Below, piece after piece: positions 1 to 8,635 of a DNA stretch of 42,146 bases. Numbering within the stretch: the stretch's first letter is position 1; each line of letters opens with the position of its first letter. The notes beneath the pieces were generated by a model. It ran no database searches, was not told where the DNA came from, and worked only from the letters and a program-made list of their open reading frames with translations. Position numbers and translations under genes: made by a program. Location: positions 29,375 through 71,520 of the forward strand of contig DXZW01000026.1 in the NCBI GenBank assembly GCA_019419455.1, in the 5' to 3' direction. The DNA is from Collinsella sp. (lineage in GTDB: Bacteria; Actinomycetota; Coriobacteriia; Coriobacteriales; Coriobacteriaceae).

Positions 1-52
1 TGTGACCTCCCGGTTATCAGCCGGACGCTCTAACCAACTGAGCTACAGGTCC
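1..52 (-). tRNA. tRNA-Ile(GAU), partial at window edge
   Basis: This is the 5' part of a second tRNA-Ile on the minus strand. Its 52 bases match the complete copy at 200-276, including acceptor 5' strand, D-arm and a GAU anticodon. The 3' end lies outside the window, so the gene is cut by the edge and need not be broken. Confidence 0.93.
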
Positions 53-56
53 ATCA

Positions 57-132
57 TGGTGGAGGTTAGGGGGATCGAACCCCTGACCTCAGGCTTGCAA
101 AGCCCGCGCTCTCCCAGCTGAGCTAAACCCCC
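57..132 (-). tRNA. tRNA-Ala(UGC)
   Basis: This is a 76-nt cloverleaf on the minus strand with anticodon UGC, an encoded CCA (57-59) and the G3:U70 acceptor pair that is the identity mark of tRNA-Ala. It lies between two tRNA-Ile(GAU) genes, only 4 bases from the partial one. Confidence 0.96.
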
Positions 133-143
133 ACGGAGACAGT

Positions 144-188
144 AATAAACACCCCAGCGGCGACTCGGCTCTCGCTGGGGTGTTTATT
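144..188 (-). terminator. perfect hairpin between tRNA-Ile and tRNA-Ala
   Basis: A perfect 16-bp stem (144-159 with 173-188) has a 13-nt loop. The 3' arm ends in a short U-rich stretch read from either strand. It lies inside the tRNA array, so it would act either as a partial terminator after the first tRNA-Ile or as a processing signal. No separate promoter for tRNA-Ala is obvious. Confidence 0.55.
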
Positions 189-199
189 GCGAAAGAAAG

Positions 200-276
200 T
201 GGTGGACCTGACAAGATTCGAACTTGTGACCTCCCGGTTATCAGCCGGACGCTCTAACCAACTGAGCTACAGGTCC
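200..276 (-). tRNA. tRNA-Ile(GAU)
   Basis: This is a complete 77-nt tRNA on the minus strand with anticodon GAU, 7-bp acceptor stem GGACCTG/CAGGTCC and encoded CCA at 200-202. It is the first gene of the Ile-Ala-Ile array. No rRNA gene is visible in the window. Confidence 0.96.
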
Positions 277-290
277 ATCGCGCAAGGGAT

Positions 291-320
291 ATATTAGACG
301 AGTCGTTACGCGCGCGTCAA
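291..320 (-). promoter_or_regulatory. promoter of the Ile-Ala-Ile tRNA array
   Basis: Read on the minus strand there is TTGACG (315-320), an 18-nt spacer and TAATAT (291-296), about 15 nt before the tRNA-Ile 5' end. Both boxes are close to the sigma-70 consensus. The spacer is rich in alternating CG. Confidence 0.75.
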
Positions 321-347
321 CAACTTTTTTGAAAATCTTTGAGGGGT

Positions 348-483
348 GTGTCAGACGGCTGGGCGAGATGGGTTAGGTTTGCTGCTCGGGCAGTCCTGCG
401 CAAGACGAAGGCCACATTAAGTGGCCTTCTTTGCATGCGGAACTCGCGACAAACCTAACCCATCTCGCCCAGCCGTCTGACAC
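348..483. repeat. 136-bp element with 34-bp perfect inverted repeats
   Basis: Bases 348-381 are an exact reverse complement of 450-483 (34 bp, no mismatch). The 68-nt centre holds a second perfect hairpin (407-415 with 421-429, loop ATTAA) followed by a short T-rich run. It has no coding capacity and sits between the tRNA promoter and the gyrA terminator. The size and long terminal repeats suggest a non-autonomous mobile element or a long stem-loop. GGGG flanks both sides but is too short to count as a target duplication. Confidence 0.85.
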
Positions 484-500
484 GGGGCTCCAAGCTTGTC

Positions 501-534
501 AAAAAAGCGGTCGGCGCGCAGGTGCGCCGACCGC
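501..534 (-). terminator. gyrA intrinsic terminator
   Basis: An 11-bp GC-rich stem (507-517 with 524-534, 6-nt loop) is followed on the minus strand by six U (501-506). It lies 41 nt after the gyrA stop codon. Confidence 0.88.
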
Positions 535-574
535 CGATATATGGGGTCTGATATTTTCTACCAGCTAGGGCCTC

Positions 575-3313
575 TTACTCGTCGAGGAGATCTTCTGGCA
601 TGTCGTTGCCGTCGCCTAGGTCGACAGGGGTTTCTTCGGGGGCAGAGCCGTCTTCTGTGGCTTCGCCTTCGGGCTTCTCCTTGGCGGCTGTCATGCGGGC
701 CACGGCGCATATGCGGTCGTTGTCGTCGACGGTCATCATCTTGACGCCCTGAGTGGCGCGGCCGGTCTGGCTGATCTCGTCGGTCTTGACGCGAATGACC
801 GTCGCGCCCTCCGTCACGATGAACAGCTCGTGCTGCGGGCCCACCGTCTTCATGGCCGCGAGGTTACCCTTACGCTCGGTCATTTGGATGGTGTAGACAC
901 CCTGGCCGCCACGATTCTGCTCCGGGTAGTCCGCGACCGGCGTGCGCTTGCCGTAGCCGCGCTCGGTGATGACGAATAGATCGCCGTTGCCGTTAGTGAC
1001 TTCCATGCCCAGAACGCTCACGCCGTCCTTCATACCGATACCGCGAACGCCGCTAGTATCGCGGCCGGTGGCGCGCACCTGCTCCTCGGAGAACATGATC
1101 GCCTTGCCCGCGGTGGTGGCCAGGATAATCTTGTCGCCCTCGCGCACGCGGCGCACGTTCAGCAGCGCGTCGTCGTCACGCAGGTTGATAGCGATCAGGC
1201 CGTCGCGGCGGCTGCGGTCATATGCGCTCATTACGGTCTTCTTGACCATGCCGCTCTTGGTGGCAAACATCAGGTACTCGTCGGCAGGGAACTCGCGGCA
1301 GCTGATGACGCTCGCGATCTTCTCGCCCTCCTCGAAGGGCAGCAGGTTGACGATCGCGGTACCGCGCGCCTGGCGCGTACCCACCGGCAGCTCGTGCACC
1401 TTCAGGCGATAGACCTTGCCCTTGCTCGAGAAGAACAGCACGTACTCGTGCGTGGACGCGATGAACATCTCGTCGATGACGTCGTCCTCTTTGAGGTTGA
1501 CGCCCGAGACGCCCTTGCCGCCGCGCTTCTGGGCGCGGTAGGCGGCCACCGGGATGCGCTTGACATAGCCGGTGTGGGTGATGGTCACGACCATGTCCTC
1601 GTCGGCAATGAGGTCCTCAACGTCCAGGTCCTTCTCGACATGGCTGATCTCGGTGCGGCGCTTATCGCCGAACTTCTTGGAGATCTCGCGCATCTCTTCC
1701 TTAATGACGCCCAGGATCTTCCCCTCGTGCGCCAGCAGGTCCTCGTAGTAGGCGATGGCGCGGCGCAGGCCGTCCAGCTCTTCCTGAATCTTGTCGCGCT
1801 CCAGGCCGGTCAGGCGGCGCAGCTTCATCTCGAGGATGGCCGTGGTCTGCTCGGGAGTAAAGCCAAAGCGCTCGATCAGGCGGCTGCTGGCCTCGGAGTC
1901 GGTCTGCGAGGAACGGATGATGCTGATGACCTCGTCAATATGGTCGAGAGCCATCAGGTAGCCCTCAAGGATATGCGCGCGGGCCTGGGCCTTCTTAAGG
2001 TCGAAGCGGGTGCGGCGGGTGACGACGTCGACCTGGTGGTCGATGTAGTGCTGCAGCATCTCGCGCAGGCTCAGGCATTTGGGAACGCCGTTGACAAGCG
2101 CCAGGTTGTTGGCGCCAAAGGTCGTCTGCAGCGAGGTGTACTTGTACAGGTTGTTGAGCACGACCTGCGGGATGACGCCCTTCTTGAGTTCGATGACCAG
2201 ACGGATACCCTTCTGGTTGGACTCATCGCGCATATCCGAGATGCCCTCGATGCGCTTGTCGTTGACGAGCTGGGCGATTTTCTCCTGCAGGGTGCCCTTG
2301 TTGACCATGTAGGGAATCTCGGTAAAGACCAGGCGGCTGCGGCCGGTCTTGGTGGACTCCACGTGAGCCTTGGCGCGCACGGTAATGGAGCCGCGGCCGG
2401 TCTCGTAGCTCTGCTTAATACCGGCACTGCCCATGATGATGGCGCCGGTGGGGAAGTCCGGACCGGGCATGATCTGCATGAGCTCGTCGACGGTGGCGTC
2501 GGGGTTGTCGATCAGGTAGCAGGTGGCCTCGATCGCCTCGGTGAGGTTATGCGGGGCGATGTTGGTGGCCATGCCGACGGCGATGCCCTGGCTGCCGTTG
2601 ACCAGCAGGTTGGGGAAGCGCGCAGGCAGCGCCACGGGCTCGGCGAGCGATTCGTCGTAGTTGGGCTGCCAGTCGACGGTATCCTTCTGCAAGTCACGCA
2701 GCAGTTCCATGGCGGGCTTGGCCAGGCGGCTCTCGGTGTAACGCATGGCCGCCGCGCCGTCGCCGTCGATGTTACCGAAGTTGCCGTGACCGTCGATGAG
2801 CGGCGTGCGCATGGAGAACCACTGCGCCAGGCGGACCATGGCCTCATAGACCGCGGAGTCACCGTGCGGATGGTACTTACCGATAACTTCGCCGACCGTC
2901 CAGGCCGACTTCTTGTGCGGGCGGTTGGGGTAGATGCCGCTCTCGTTCATCGCGTACAGGATGCGGCGGTGCACCGGCTTTAGGCCGTCGCGCACGTCCG
3001 GCAGGGCGCGCGCCGTGATGACCGACATCGAGTACTCGATAAACGACTGCTTCATCTCGCGACCGAACTCCGAAATCTGGAGCTGGCCGCCGTTGATATC
3101 CTCGCCGGCCGAGGCGCCACGGTCGACTTCGCCAAAGCTCTCCTCGAGCTCACCGTCGTCCTCTTCCTCGTCATCATCGGCATCGGGGTTATAGGCGTCC
3201 GGATCGCCGTCCTCGCCCTGCTCAGCACGGGCAAGCAGGCGCCTCAGATCGTCTGGCATGCCGGCGTCGCCGGCCTCGCCCATGCCCTCGTTATTGTTGA
3301 TATCGTCTGCCAC
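575..3313 (-). CDS. gyrA: DNA gyrase subunit A
   Basis: This is the breakage-reunion subunit of DNA gyrase, which with GyrB introduces negative supercoils. It has 912 residues from a GTG start with AGGAGGT just upstream. The core begins near residue 80 (SEFGREMKQSFIEYSMSVI); HPHGDSAVYE (148-157) is the quinolone-determining region with Ser153 and Glu157, a susceptible-type pair; the catalytic tyrosine is Tyr192 (AAMRYTESRL). The C-terminal pinwheel carries a GyrA-box-like QKRGGKG, which favours gyrase over topoisomerase IV. Residues 1-78 form an unusual Asp/Glu-rich extension ahead of the core. It lies 178 nt downstream of gyrB and is probably co-transcribed with it. Confidence 0.98.
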   Translation of the reverse strand: MADDINNNEGMGEAGDAGMPDDLRRLLARAEQGEDGDPDAYNPDADDDEEEDDGELEESFGEVDRGASAGEDINGGQLQISEFGREMKQSFIEYSMSVITARALPDVRDGLKPVHRRILYAMNESGIYPNRPHKKSAWTVGEVIGKYHPHGDSAVYEAMVRLAQWFSMRTPLIDGHGNFGNIDGDGAAAMRYTESRLAKPAMELLRDLQKDTVDWQPNYDESLAEPVALPARFPNLLVNGSQGIAVGMATNIAPHNLTEAIEATCYLIDNPDATVDELMQIMPGPDFPTGAIIMGSAGIKQSYETGRGSITVRAKAHVESTKTGRSRLVFTEIPYMVNKGTLQEKIAQLVNDKRIEGISDMRDESNQKGIRLVIELKKGVIPQVVLNNLYKYTSLQTTFGANNLALVNGVPKCLSLREMLQHYIDHQVDVVTRRTRFDLKKAQARAHILEGYLMALDHIDEVISIIRSSQTDSEASSRLIERFGFTPEQTTAILEMKLRRLTGLERDKIQEELDGLRRAIAYYEDLLAHEGKILGVIKEEMREISKKFGDKRRTEISHVEKDLDVEDLIADEDMVVTITHTGYVKRIPVAAYRAQKRGGKGVSGVNLKEDDVIDEMFIASTHEYVLFFSSKGKVYRLKVHELPVGTRQARGTAIVNLLPFEEGEKIASVISCREFPADEYLMFATKSGMVKKTVMSAYDRSRRDGLIAINLRDDDALLNVRRVREGDKIILATTAGKAIMFSEEQVRATGRDTSGVRGIGMKDGVSVLGMEVTNGNGDLFVITERGYGKRTPVADYPEQNRGGQGVYTIQMTERKGNLAAMKTVGPQHELFIVTEGATVIRVKTDEISQTGRATQGVKMMTVDDNDRICAVARMTAAKEKPEGEATEDGSAPEETPVDLGDGNDMPEDLLDE

Positions 3314-3389
3314 GTTACCTCCTCATGGTTTGCGTGGTCCATTAGTTCCCTACCACGGAGACGAATTACCGGGAACACCGGATAACCCT

Positions 3390-3496
3390 CCTAGGTTTTC
3401 CAGGTGCCCCAGGTTGCCCTGAAGGATGAGGGCGCACGCCTTGCGTGCGGCGCCCGAAATCCTGAAGGGCAAGATGAGGTGCCTGGGAAAGCTAGG
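3390..3496 (-). promoter_or_regulatory. long imperfect stem-loop between gyrB and gyrA
   Basis: The two halves of 3390-3496 are imperfect reverse complements: CCTAGGTTTTCC near 3390 faces GGGAAAGCTAGG at 3485-3496, with GGGCGCACG/CGTGCGGCGCCC near the tip. The fold spans about 107 nt and includes the gyrB stop codon (3492-3494). No U-run follows, so it is more likely a processing or attenuation structure than a terminator. Its function is inference. Confidence 0.5.
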
Positions 3497-5522
3497 CGTC
3501 TAAGAATCGTGCATCATGCGCATGCTTCTCGATGTACTCGCGGCGATAGCCGACCTCGGAACCCATCAGCTCGCGCACGGCGCGGTCCGCCACCACGGCG
3601 TCCTCGATCGACACGCGCTGCAGGATGCGGGTCTTGGGATCCATCGTCGTCGAGGCGAGCTGCTTGGGGTCCATCTCGCCCAGACCCTTGTAGCGCTGGA
3701 CGGTATAGCCCTTGCGCTTCTTGGTGATCTTGCCATCCTTGGCCTTGCCGTCTTCGTCGTTATCGTCGGGGTTCAGGCCCAGACTCTGGATGGTGTCGCG
3801 CAGGATCTCGTCTTCGGGCTGGCGGCCATTGGGATACACGTAGTGGATCTTGTTGCGCACCTTAATGCCAAAGATGGGCGGGCAGGCAACATAGACGTAG
3901 CCGGCATCGATCAGCGGACGCATGTACTTGTAGAAGAACGTCAGCAGCAGGATGCGGATGTGCGCACCGTCGACGTCTGCATCGGTCATGATGATGATCT
4001 TGTGGTAGCGCGCCTTGGTGATATCGAAGTCGCCGCCGTCGCCGGCACTCGTCGTGACGCCGCAGCCGATCGCGGTAATCAGCGACTGGATGGTGTCACT
4101 CGAGAACGCGCGATGGTCACCAACGCGCTCGACGTTCAGAATCTTGCCGCGCAGGGGCAGAATCGCCTGGATGTCTCGGCGACGGCCGTCCTTGGCCGAA
4201 CCGCCTGCCGAGTCGCCCTCTACGATGAAGAGCTCGGTCAGCTCGGCATCGCGCACCGAGCAGTCAGCGAGCTTACCGGGCAGGGATGCCGTCTCGAGCA
4301 GGCTCTTGCGGCGGGTCGCCTCGCGCGCCTTGCGGGCGGCGTTGCGCGCCTTGCAGGCCTGTTGCGCCTTCTTGACGATCTCGCGGGCGGGCTTGGGATG
4401 CTCCTCGAGGTAATCGGCGAGGCCGTCGGTCACGATCTTGAGCGTGAGAGCGCGCATATAGGAGCTACCGAGCTTGGCCTTGGTCTGGCCCTCAAACTGC
4501 GGATCGGGCAGCTTGACCGAGATAACGGCCGAAAGGCCCTCGCGCACATCGTCGCCGGTCAGGTTGGCGTCTTTTTCCTTGAGCAGGTTCTGTTTGCGCG
4601 CGTAGTCGTTGATCACGCGGGTGAGCGCGGTGCGGAAGCCCTCAAGGTGCATGCCGCCCTCGGGAGTGTAGATGTCGTTGGCAAACGACATGACGTTCTC
4701 GCCGTAGCCGCTATTCCACTGCAGGGAAACCTCGACCTCGCCCATCTTGGCCACGGGAGCGTCCGGGTCCGATTTGCCCTCGATGTAGATGGGCTCCTTA
4801 AAGGCCTCGGGGACGTCCTTGCCCTCGTTGAGGAACTTGACGAAGTCGATGATGCCGCCCTCGTAGCAAAACTCCTCCACGTGGGGAGTCGCCTCGCGCT
4901 CGTCGGTCAGCACGATTTTGAGGTTCTTATTGAGGAACGCCGTCTCCTGCAGACGGTTGTGCAGCGTATCGAAATCGTAGATGCAGGTCTCGAAGATCTC
5001 GTCGTCGGGCCAGAAGGTGACGGTGGTGCCCGTCGAATCCGAGGTGCCCACGACCTCCATCTTCTTGACGGTCTTGCCGCGCGAGAACTCCATCTCGTAG
5101 GTGTTGCCATCGCGACGGACCTGAACGACCACGCGCTTGGACAGTGCGTTGACGACGGAGATGCCCACGCCGTGCAGGCCGCCCGAGACCTTATAGGCCG
5201 AGTTATCGAACTTACCGCCGGCGTGCAAGATCGTCATAACGACCTCGAGCGTCGGGATCTTTTTAACAGGGTGCTCGTCGACGGGGATGCCGCGCCCGTT
5301 GTCGACGACCGTGATGGAGTTGTCGGCGTGGACCGTCACCTGGATCTCGGTGCAGAAACCGGCCATGGCCTCGTCGACGGAGTTGTCAACGATCTCCCAC
5401 ACCAGGTGATGCAGACCGCTGGCGCTCGTCGAGCCGATATACATGCCCGGGCGCTTACGAACGGCCTCGAGACCTTCGAGAATCTTAATCTCGCCGCCAT
5501 CGTAATCGTTTTCGTTTGCCAC
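3492..5522 (-). CDS. gyrB: DNA gyrase subunit B
   Basis: This is the ATPase subunit of gyrase, 676 residues from the GTG at 5522. I chose that start because AAGGAGG lies 5 nt upstream; the longer frame would begin at a TTG upstream of that ribosome site. GHKL motifs are present (VDNSVDEA, DNGRGIP, GGLHGVGISVVNALS), followed by the TOPRIM motifs EGDSAGGSAKDGRRR and TDADVDGAHIR and the C-terminal GLGEM segment. It is separated from the upstream DUF721 gene by a terminator (5572-5601), so gyrB-gyrA looks like its own transcription unit. Confidence 0.98.
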   Translation of the reverse strand: MANENDYDGGEIKILEGLEAVRKRPGMYIGSTSASGLHHLVWEIVDNSVDEAMAGFCTEIQVTVHADNSITVVDNGRGIPVDEHPVKKIPTLEVVMTILHAGGKFDNSAYKVSGGLHGVGISVVNALSKRVVVQVRRDGNTYEMEFSRGKTVKKMEVVGTSDSTGTTVTFWPDDEIFETCIYDFDTLHNRLQETAFLNKNLKIVLTDEREATPHVEEFCYEGGIIDFVKFLNEGKDVPEAFKEPIYIEGKSDPDAPVAKMGEVEVSLQWNSGYGENVMSFANDIYTPEGGMHLEGFRTALTRVINDYARKQNLLKEKDANLTGDDVREGLSAVISVKLPDPQFEGQTKAKLGSSYMRALTLKIVTDGLADYLEEHPKPAREIVKKAQQACKARNAARKAREATRRKSLLETASLPGKLADCSVRDAELTELFIVEGDSAGGSAKDGRRRDIQAILPLRGKILNVERVGDHRAFSSDTIQSLITAIGCGVTTSAGDGGDFDITKARYHKIIIMTDADVDGAHIRILLLTFFYKYMRPLIDAGYVYVACPPIFGIKVRNKIHYVYPNGRQPEDEILRDTIQSLGLNPDDNDEDGKAKDGKITKKRKGYTVQRYKGLGEMDPKQLASTTMDPKTRILQRVSIEDAVVADRAVRELMGSEVGYRREYIEKHAHDARFLDA

Positions 5523-5571
5523 ACGTCCTCCTTCAGTCAAGAAAATGTGTACAGCCTTACTAGTTTATCGT

Positions 5572-5601
5572 AAAAAAATACCCTCGGGAACGAGGGTATT
5601 T
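5572..5601 (-). terminator. terminator of the dnaA-dnaN-recF-DUF721 side
   Basis: Stem AAATACCCTCG / CGAGGGTATTT (5576-5586 with 5591-5601) has a 4-nt loop and is followed on the minus strand by four more U. It lies 27 nt after the DUF721 stop and before gyrB. Confidence 0.85.
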
Positions 5602-5627
5602 GGCTCTACAAGGCCACCAGATGCGAT

Positions 5628-6191
5628 TTAAGGCTCTTTTTTGCTTTGCACGCCCTTGGCCCACTCGGCACTGGCTCTCATGGCATTCTCGAGGGCCTCG
5701 CGCAGTTTTTGGTCTTCGATGGGCGCCACTTGGCGCTCGATCTCGGTACGCTCGGCCTCACTTAGGTCGGCGTGCGGGGCCGGCGGTCGCTCGGTCGGCG
5801 CCGGGCGCAGGCGTTCCTTGGCGGCGGGCGGTGTGTGGCCGGGCGCGGTGGTTTTGAACACCAGGCCGTCCACATGCGCACCGGCGCGCTCCATGCGCGC
5901 GCGGATGATCTCGCGCAACAGCGTCATTTCCTGCGTCCACGAGGGCGAGTCGAGATATACCAGCAGCTCATTGGACTCGGGCAGGTAGCGCAGTCCCGTC
6001 ACATGCCGTCCCTCGCGCGTGCCCGAGCACACCGCGTTCCATGCGCGATAGACCGTGCGCGACTCCTCGGCAGCCTCCATCTGCGCACGGCGCTTAGGCG
6101 TTGCAGCCGCCAGGATGCGCTGGCGCTCTGCGTTCAAAAACCCGCTGAAGGCGACTGTCTCGCTCTCGCGCTCGTAATTAGCACGTCTCAC
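5628..6191 (-). CDS. DUF721 (DciA-like) protein
   Basis: This 187-residue protein starts with a GTG that overlaps the end of recF by 14 nt. The middle (about residues 45-110) has the DUF721 pattern, with VYRAWNAVCSGTREGRHVTGL followed by LLVYLDSPSWTQEMTLLREII. The C-terminal half is Pro/Glu/Ala-rich and probably flexible. The recF-DUF721-gyrB position is the usual one in actinobacteria. DUF721 proteins include DciA, which helps load the replicative helicase DnaB; a DciA role here rests on family and place only. The protein could instead have another single-strand DNA related role. Confidence 0.85.
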   Translation of the reverse strand: MRRANYERESETVAFSGFLNAERQRILAAATPKRRAQMEAAEESRTVYRAWNAVCSGTREGRHVTGLRYLPESNELLVYLDSPSWTQEMTLLREIIRARMERAGAHVDGLVFKTTAPGHTPPAAKERLRPAPTERPPAPHADLSEAERTEIERQVAPIEDQKLREALENAMRASAEWAKGVQSKKEP

Positions 6192-7284
6192 CCATGCTCA
6201 CCACCTTGGCTCGATCAAGCAGGTCATCGGTAAAGTACCCCAGGTTGGTCGTAGTTATGACCGTCTGGATATCATCGCCAATCAGCCGCAGGAAAGCGCC
6301 GCGACGCTCGCCGTCGAGCTCGCTCATCACGTCGTCCAAAAGCAGCAGTGGGGCGGTGCCCAGGACATCGCGAGCCACGGCAACCTCGGCCACCTTCCAG
6401 GACAGCACCAGCGTGCGCTGCTGTCCTTGGCTGGCAAATGAACGGGCGGAGCGACCCGCCACGGTAAACTCAATCTCGTCGCGATGCGGTCCCACCAACG
6501 TCACGCCGCGGCGAATTTCCTCGTCGGCATGCTCGTCAAGGGCGGCCAGCATGCGCTCGTACGCCCAACCCTTCAGCTCTTCGCGATCCTCGACCTGGGG
6601 CAAAGCCCCCAGCGTGGACGCATAGGTCACGTTGGCGGCCTCACCTGACGCTACTTGCCCGTAGGCAGTGTGCACATGGCCCGCCAGCCGGTCGAGCAGA
6701 GCCAACCGGTGCACGAGCAGGGCCGAGCCCGCGCGGGCAATCGAATCGTTCCACGCGCCGAGCATCTCGCGGCAGCACCAGGTCTCCTTGAGCAAGGCGT
6801 TACGCTGGGTCACGCAGCGCCCATAGGTGCTCGCAAGATCGGCATAGCGTGCGCTCAGTTGCATGCCAAAGTCATCGAGGGCGGCGCGGCGCACACTGGC
6901 GCCACGCTTAACCATGTCCAGATGGTCGGGGCAAAACAGCACGCTCGGAAGAACCCCGCGCACACCGGCGGCAGAGCATCTCTTGCCGTTGCGGCTAAAC
7001 GAGCGCTTACCGTCCTCCGCGCTCAATCCCATATCAAGCACGCGGCCGTCGCCCTCGAGCCTCAGCTCGATCTTGCACGAGCCCACGCCGTCATGGACGA
7101 GCTCGGCTGCGGTCGGATGCCTAAACGAGGCGCCGCTCGTCAGCAGCTGCAGCGCCTCTATGAGATTGGTCTTTCCCGCCGCGTTGGGTCCCGCAAGTAT
7201 CGTCACGCCCTCGTCCAGGGCAAGGTGATAGCTATCGAAGCTGCGGTAGTGCGCGACGGAAAGATCGCGGGCGAACATGGTCAT
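6178..7284 (-). CDS. recF: DNA repair ATPase RecF
   Basis: RecF is the SMC-like ATPase that helps load RecA at gaps. It has 368 residues with Walker A GPNAAGKTN at 32-40, the ABC signature region SQGQQRTLVLSWKVAE and Walker B LLLLDDVMSELD. It starts 9 nt after the dnaN stop with no strong ribosome site of its own, so translation is probably coupled to dnaN. Its end overlaps the DUF721 start. Confidence 0.97.
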   Translation of the reverse strand: MTMFARDLSVAHYRSFDSYHLALDEGVTILAGPNAAGKTNLIEALQLLTSGASFRHPTAAELVHDGVGSCKIELRLEGDGRVLDMGLSAEDGKRSFSRNGKRCSAAGVRGVLPSVLFCPDHLDMVKRGASVRRAALDDFGMQLSARYADLASTYGRCVTQRNALLKETWCCREMLGAWNDSIARAGSALLVHRLALLDRLAGHVHTAYGQVASGEAANVTYASTLGALPQVEDREELKGWAYERMLAALDEHADEEIRRGVTLVGPHRDEIEFTVAGRSARSFASQGQQRTLVLSWKVAEVAVARDVLGTAPLLLLDDVMSELDGERRGAFLRLIGDDIQTVITTTNLGYFTDDLLDRAKVVSMGETC

Positions 7285-7293
7285 GGCGCAGCG

Positions 7294-8397
7294 CTAGATG
7301 CGGACCGGCATGACCAGGTACAGGTAGTTGATCTTGTCGTAGGACTTAAAGATGCCCGCCTGCGAGTAGCTCTTGAGCTCCAGCGTGATCTCCTTCTCCT
7401 TGGACAGGGCATTGAGGCAGCCGAAGATGTAGTGGTAGTTGAAGGCGATGGTACCCGACTCGCCCTCGGCCTCGACATCGATCGTCTCCTGCGCAAGGTC
7501 CTGGTCATTGGAAATGGAGGACAGGCCCATCTGCCCGTTCTCGACATCGATCTCGAACTTGACGGCGGGGTTGGCGCTCGCGATAACGGCCACGCGCTTG
7601 AGGGCGGCGTTAAAGGCGGCGACGTCGATCTTGACGCTCGTCACGCACGAATCGGGGATGAGCTGCTTGTAGTTGGGGTACACGCCCTCGATGCGACGCG
7701 ACACGTAGGTGGTGTTGCCGGCCTCGAAGACGACCTGGGTGTCGGTAGCCCCGATCATGATGGTCGCTTGGCTGGCCATGATGTTCAGCGCGTCGTTAAA
7801 GGCGTCAGCCGGAACGTTGAGCTCAAAGGAGCCCTCGAGGGTCGAGGTCTCGACCTGCGTATCGCACACGGCCAAGCGGAAGGAATCGGTCGCTACCAGG
7901 CGTACGGTGTTGTTCTCGACCTTCATGTGCACGCCGCCCAGGATGGGGCGAGCCTTGTCGGTCGAGGTGACGCGCCACACGCGGCCGACCATTTCGGACA
8001 AGACATCGGTCGGCAGCTCCACGGCACTCTCGATGGCATAGGCCGGAAACTCGGGGAAGTCATTGGCATCGAGCGTGTTCAGGCGGAAAGAGCTCTTCTC
8101 GCAACCAATCAGCACCTGGCGCTCGGACAGTTCAAAGGTGACCGGGGCATCGGGGAGGGTCTTGGTGATATTGGAGAGCATCTTACAGGGAATAACCATC
8201 TCGCCCTCTTCTTCGACATGCGCCGCGATGCGATGACGGATCGAGATGGTGTAGTTAGAGGTCTGGAATTCCAAGATGCCGTCTTGGGCCTTAACGAGCA
8301 CGCCCGACAAGATGGGGAGGGTGGATGCCGAAGCGACACCCTTCATAACGACGCCGATGGCTTGTGTAAGCGAGCTCTGGCTGACGGTGAACTTCAT
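7294..8397 (-). CDS. dnaN: DNA polymerase III sliding clamp (beta)
   Basis: This is the processivity clamp of the replicative polymerase. It has 367 residues, the normal length for three clamp domains, and ends in the typical YLVMPVRI tail. N-terminal MKFTVSQSSLTQAIGVVMKG and the internal ILGGVHMKVENN segment fit the family. A 238-nt gap with origin-like repeats separates it from dnaA, so it may have its own promoter. Confidence 0.98.
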   Translation of the reverse strand: MKFTVSQSSLTQAIGVVMKGVASASTLPILSGVLVKAQDGILEFQTSNYTISIRHRIAAHVEEEGEMVIPCKMLSNITKTLPDAPVTFELSERQVLIGCEKSSFRLNTLDANDFPEFPAYAIESAVELPTDVLSEMVGRVWRVTSTDKARPILGGVHMKVENNTVRLVATDSFRLAVCDTQVETSTLEGSFELNVPADAFNDALNIMASQATIMIGATDTQVVFEAGNTTYVSRRIEGVYPNYKQLIPDSCVTSVKIDVAAFNAALKRVAVIASANPAVKFEIDVENGQMGLSSISNDQDLAQETIDVEAEGESGTIAFNYHYIFGCLNALSKEKEITLELKSYSQAGIFKSYDKINYLYLVMPVRI

Positions 8398-8635
8398 CTT
8401 TTAATACCTTTCTATAGATATAAATATCTTAATAATAGTAATAGCACTGACGAAACTGTTGATTACTCCCAAAGACGCAGGTCAGACCCAGAAAGAGAAT
8501 CGACAGCAACCTGTGTGCAACAGGGGTGGTTTTCCACGTTCAAAACCTGCGCAAAACTTTTCATCACCGCGGGTTGAGTTTTAGACACCTTATGCCCGTG
8601 GTTTCGACAAGTTTTCAACAGGTGTCTCTATTTCC
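8398..8635. promoter_or_regulatory. dnaA-dnaN intergenic region with candidate DnaA sites
   Basis: This gap holds the 13-mer CCTGTTGAAAACT on the minus strand (8610-8622), which recurs twice at 11729-12073. It also holds the variant AAAACCTGCGCAAAACT from 8542 and a near-consensus DnaA box TTTTCCACG at 8530-8538. It may be a second origin half or an autoregulatory dnaA/dnaN control region. I cannot place a promoter with confidence. Confidence 0.5.

Noticed and set aside
2843..2870. Possible quinolone-resistance change in gyrA
   Set aside because: Ser153 and Glu157 are the usual susceptible-type residues of Gram-positive GyrA.
3516..5573. 685-codon plus-strand frame opposite gyrB
   Set aside because: Shadow frame of gyrB; no ribosome site and no family features.
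6655..8577. 640-codon plus-strand frame opposite recF and dnaN
   Set aside because: Shadow frame crossing two recognised genes and an intergenic gap.
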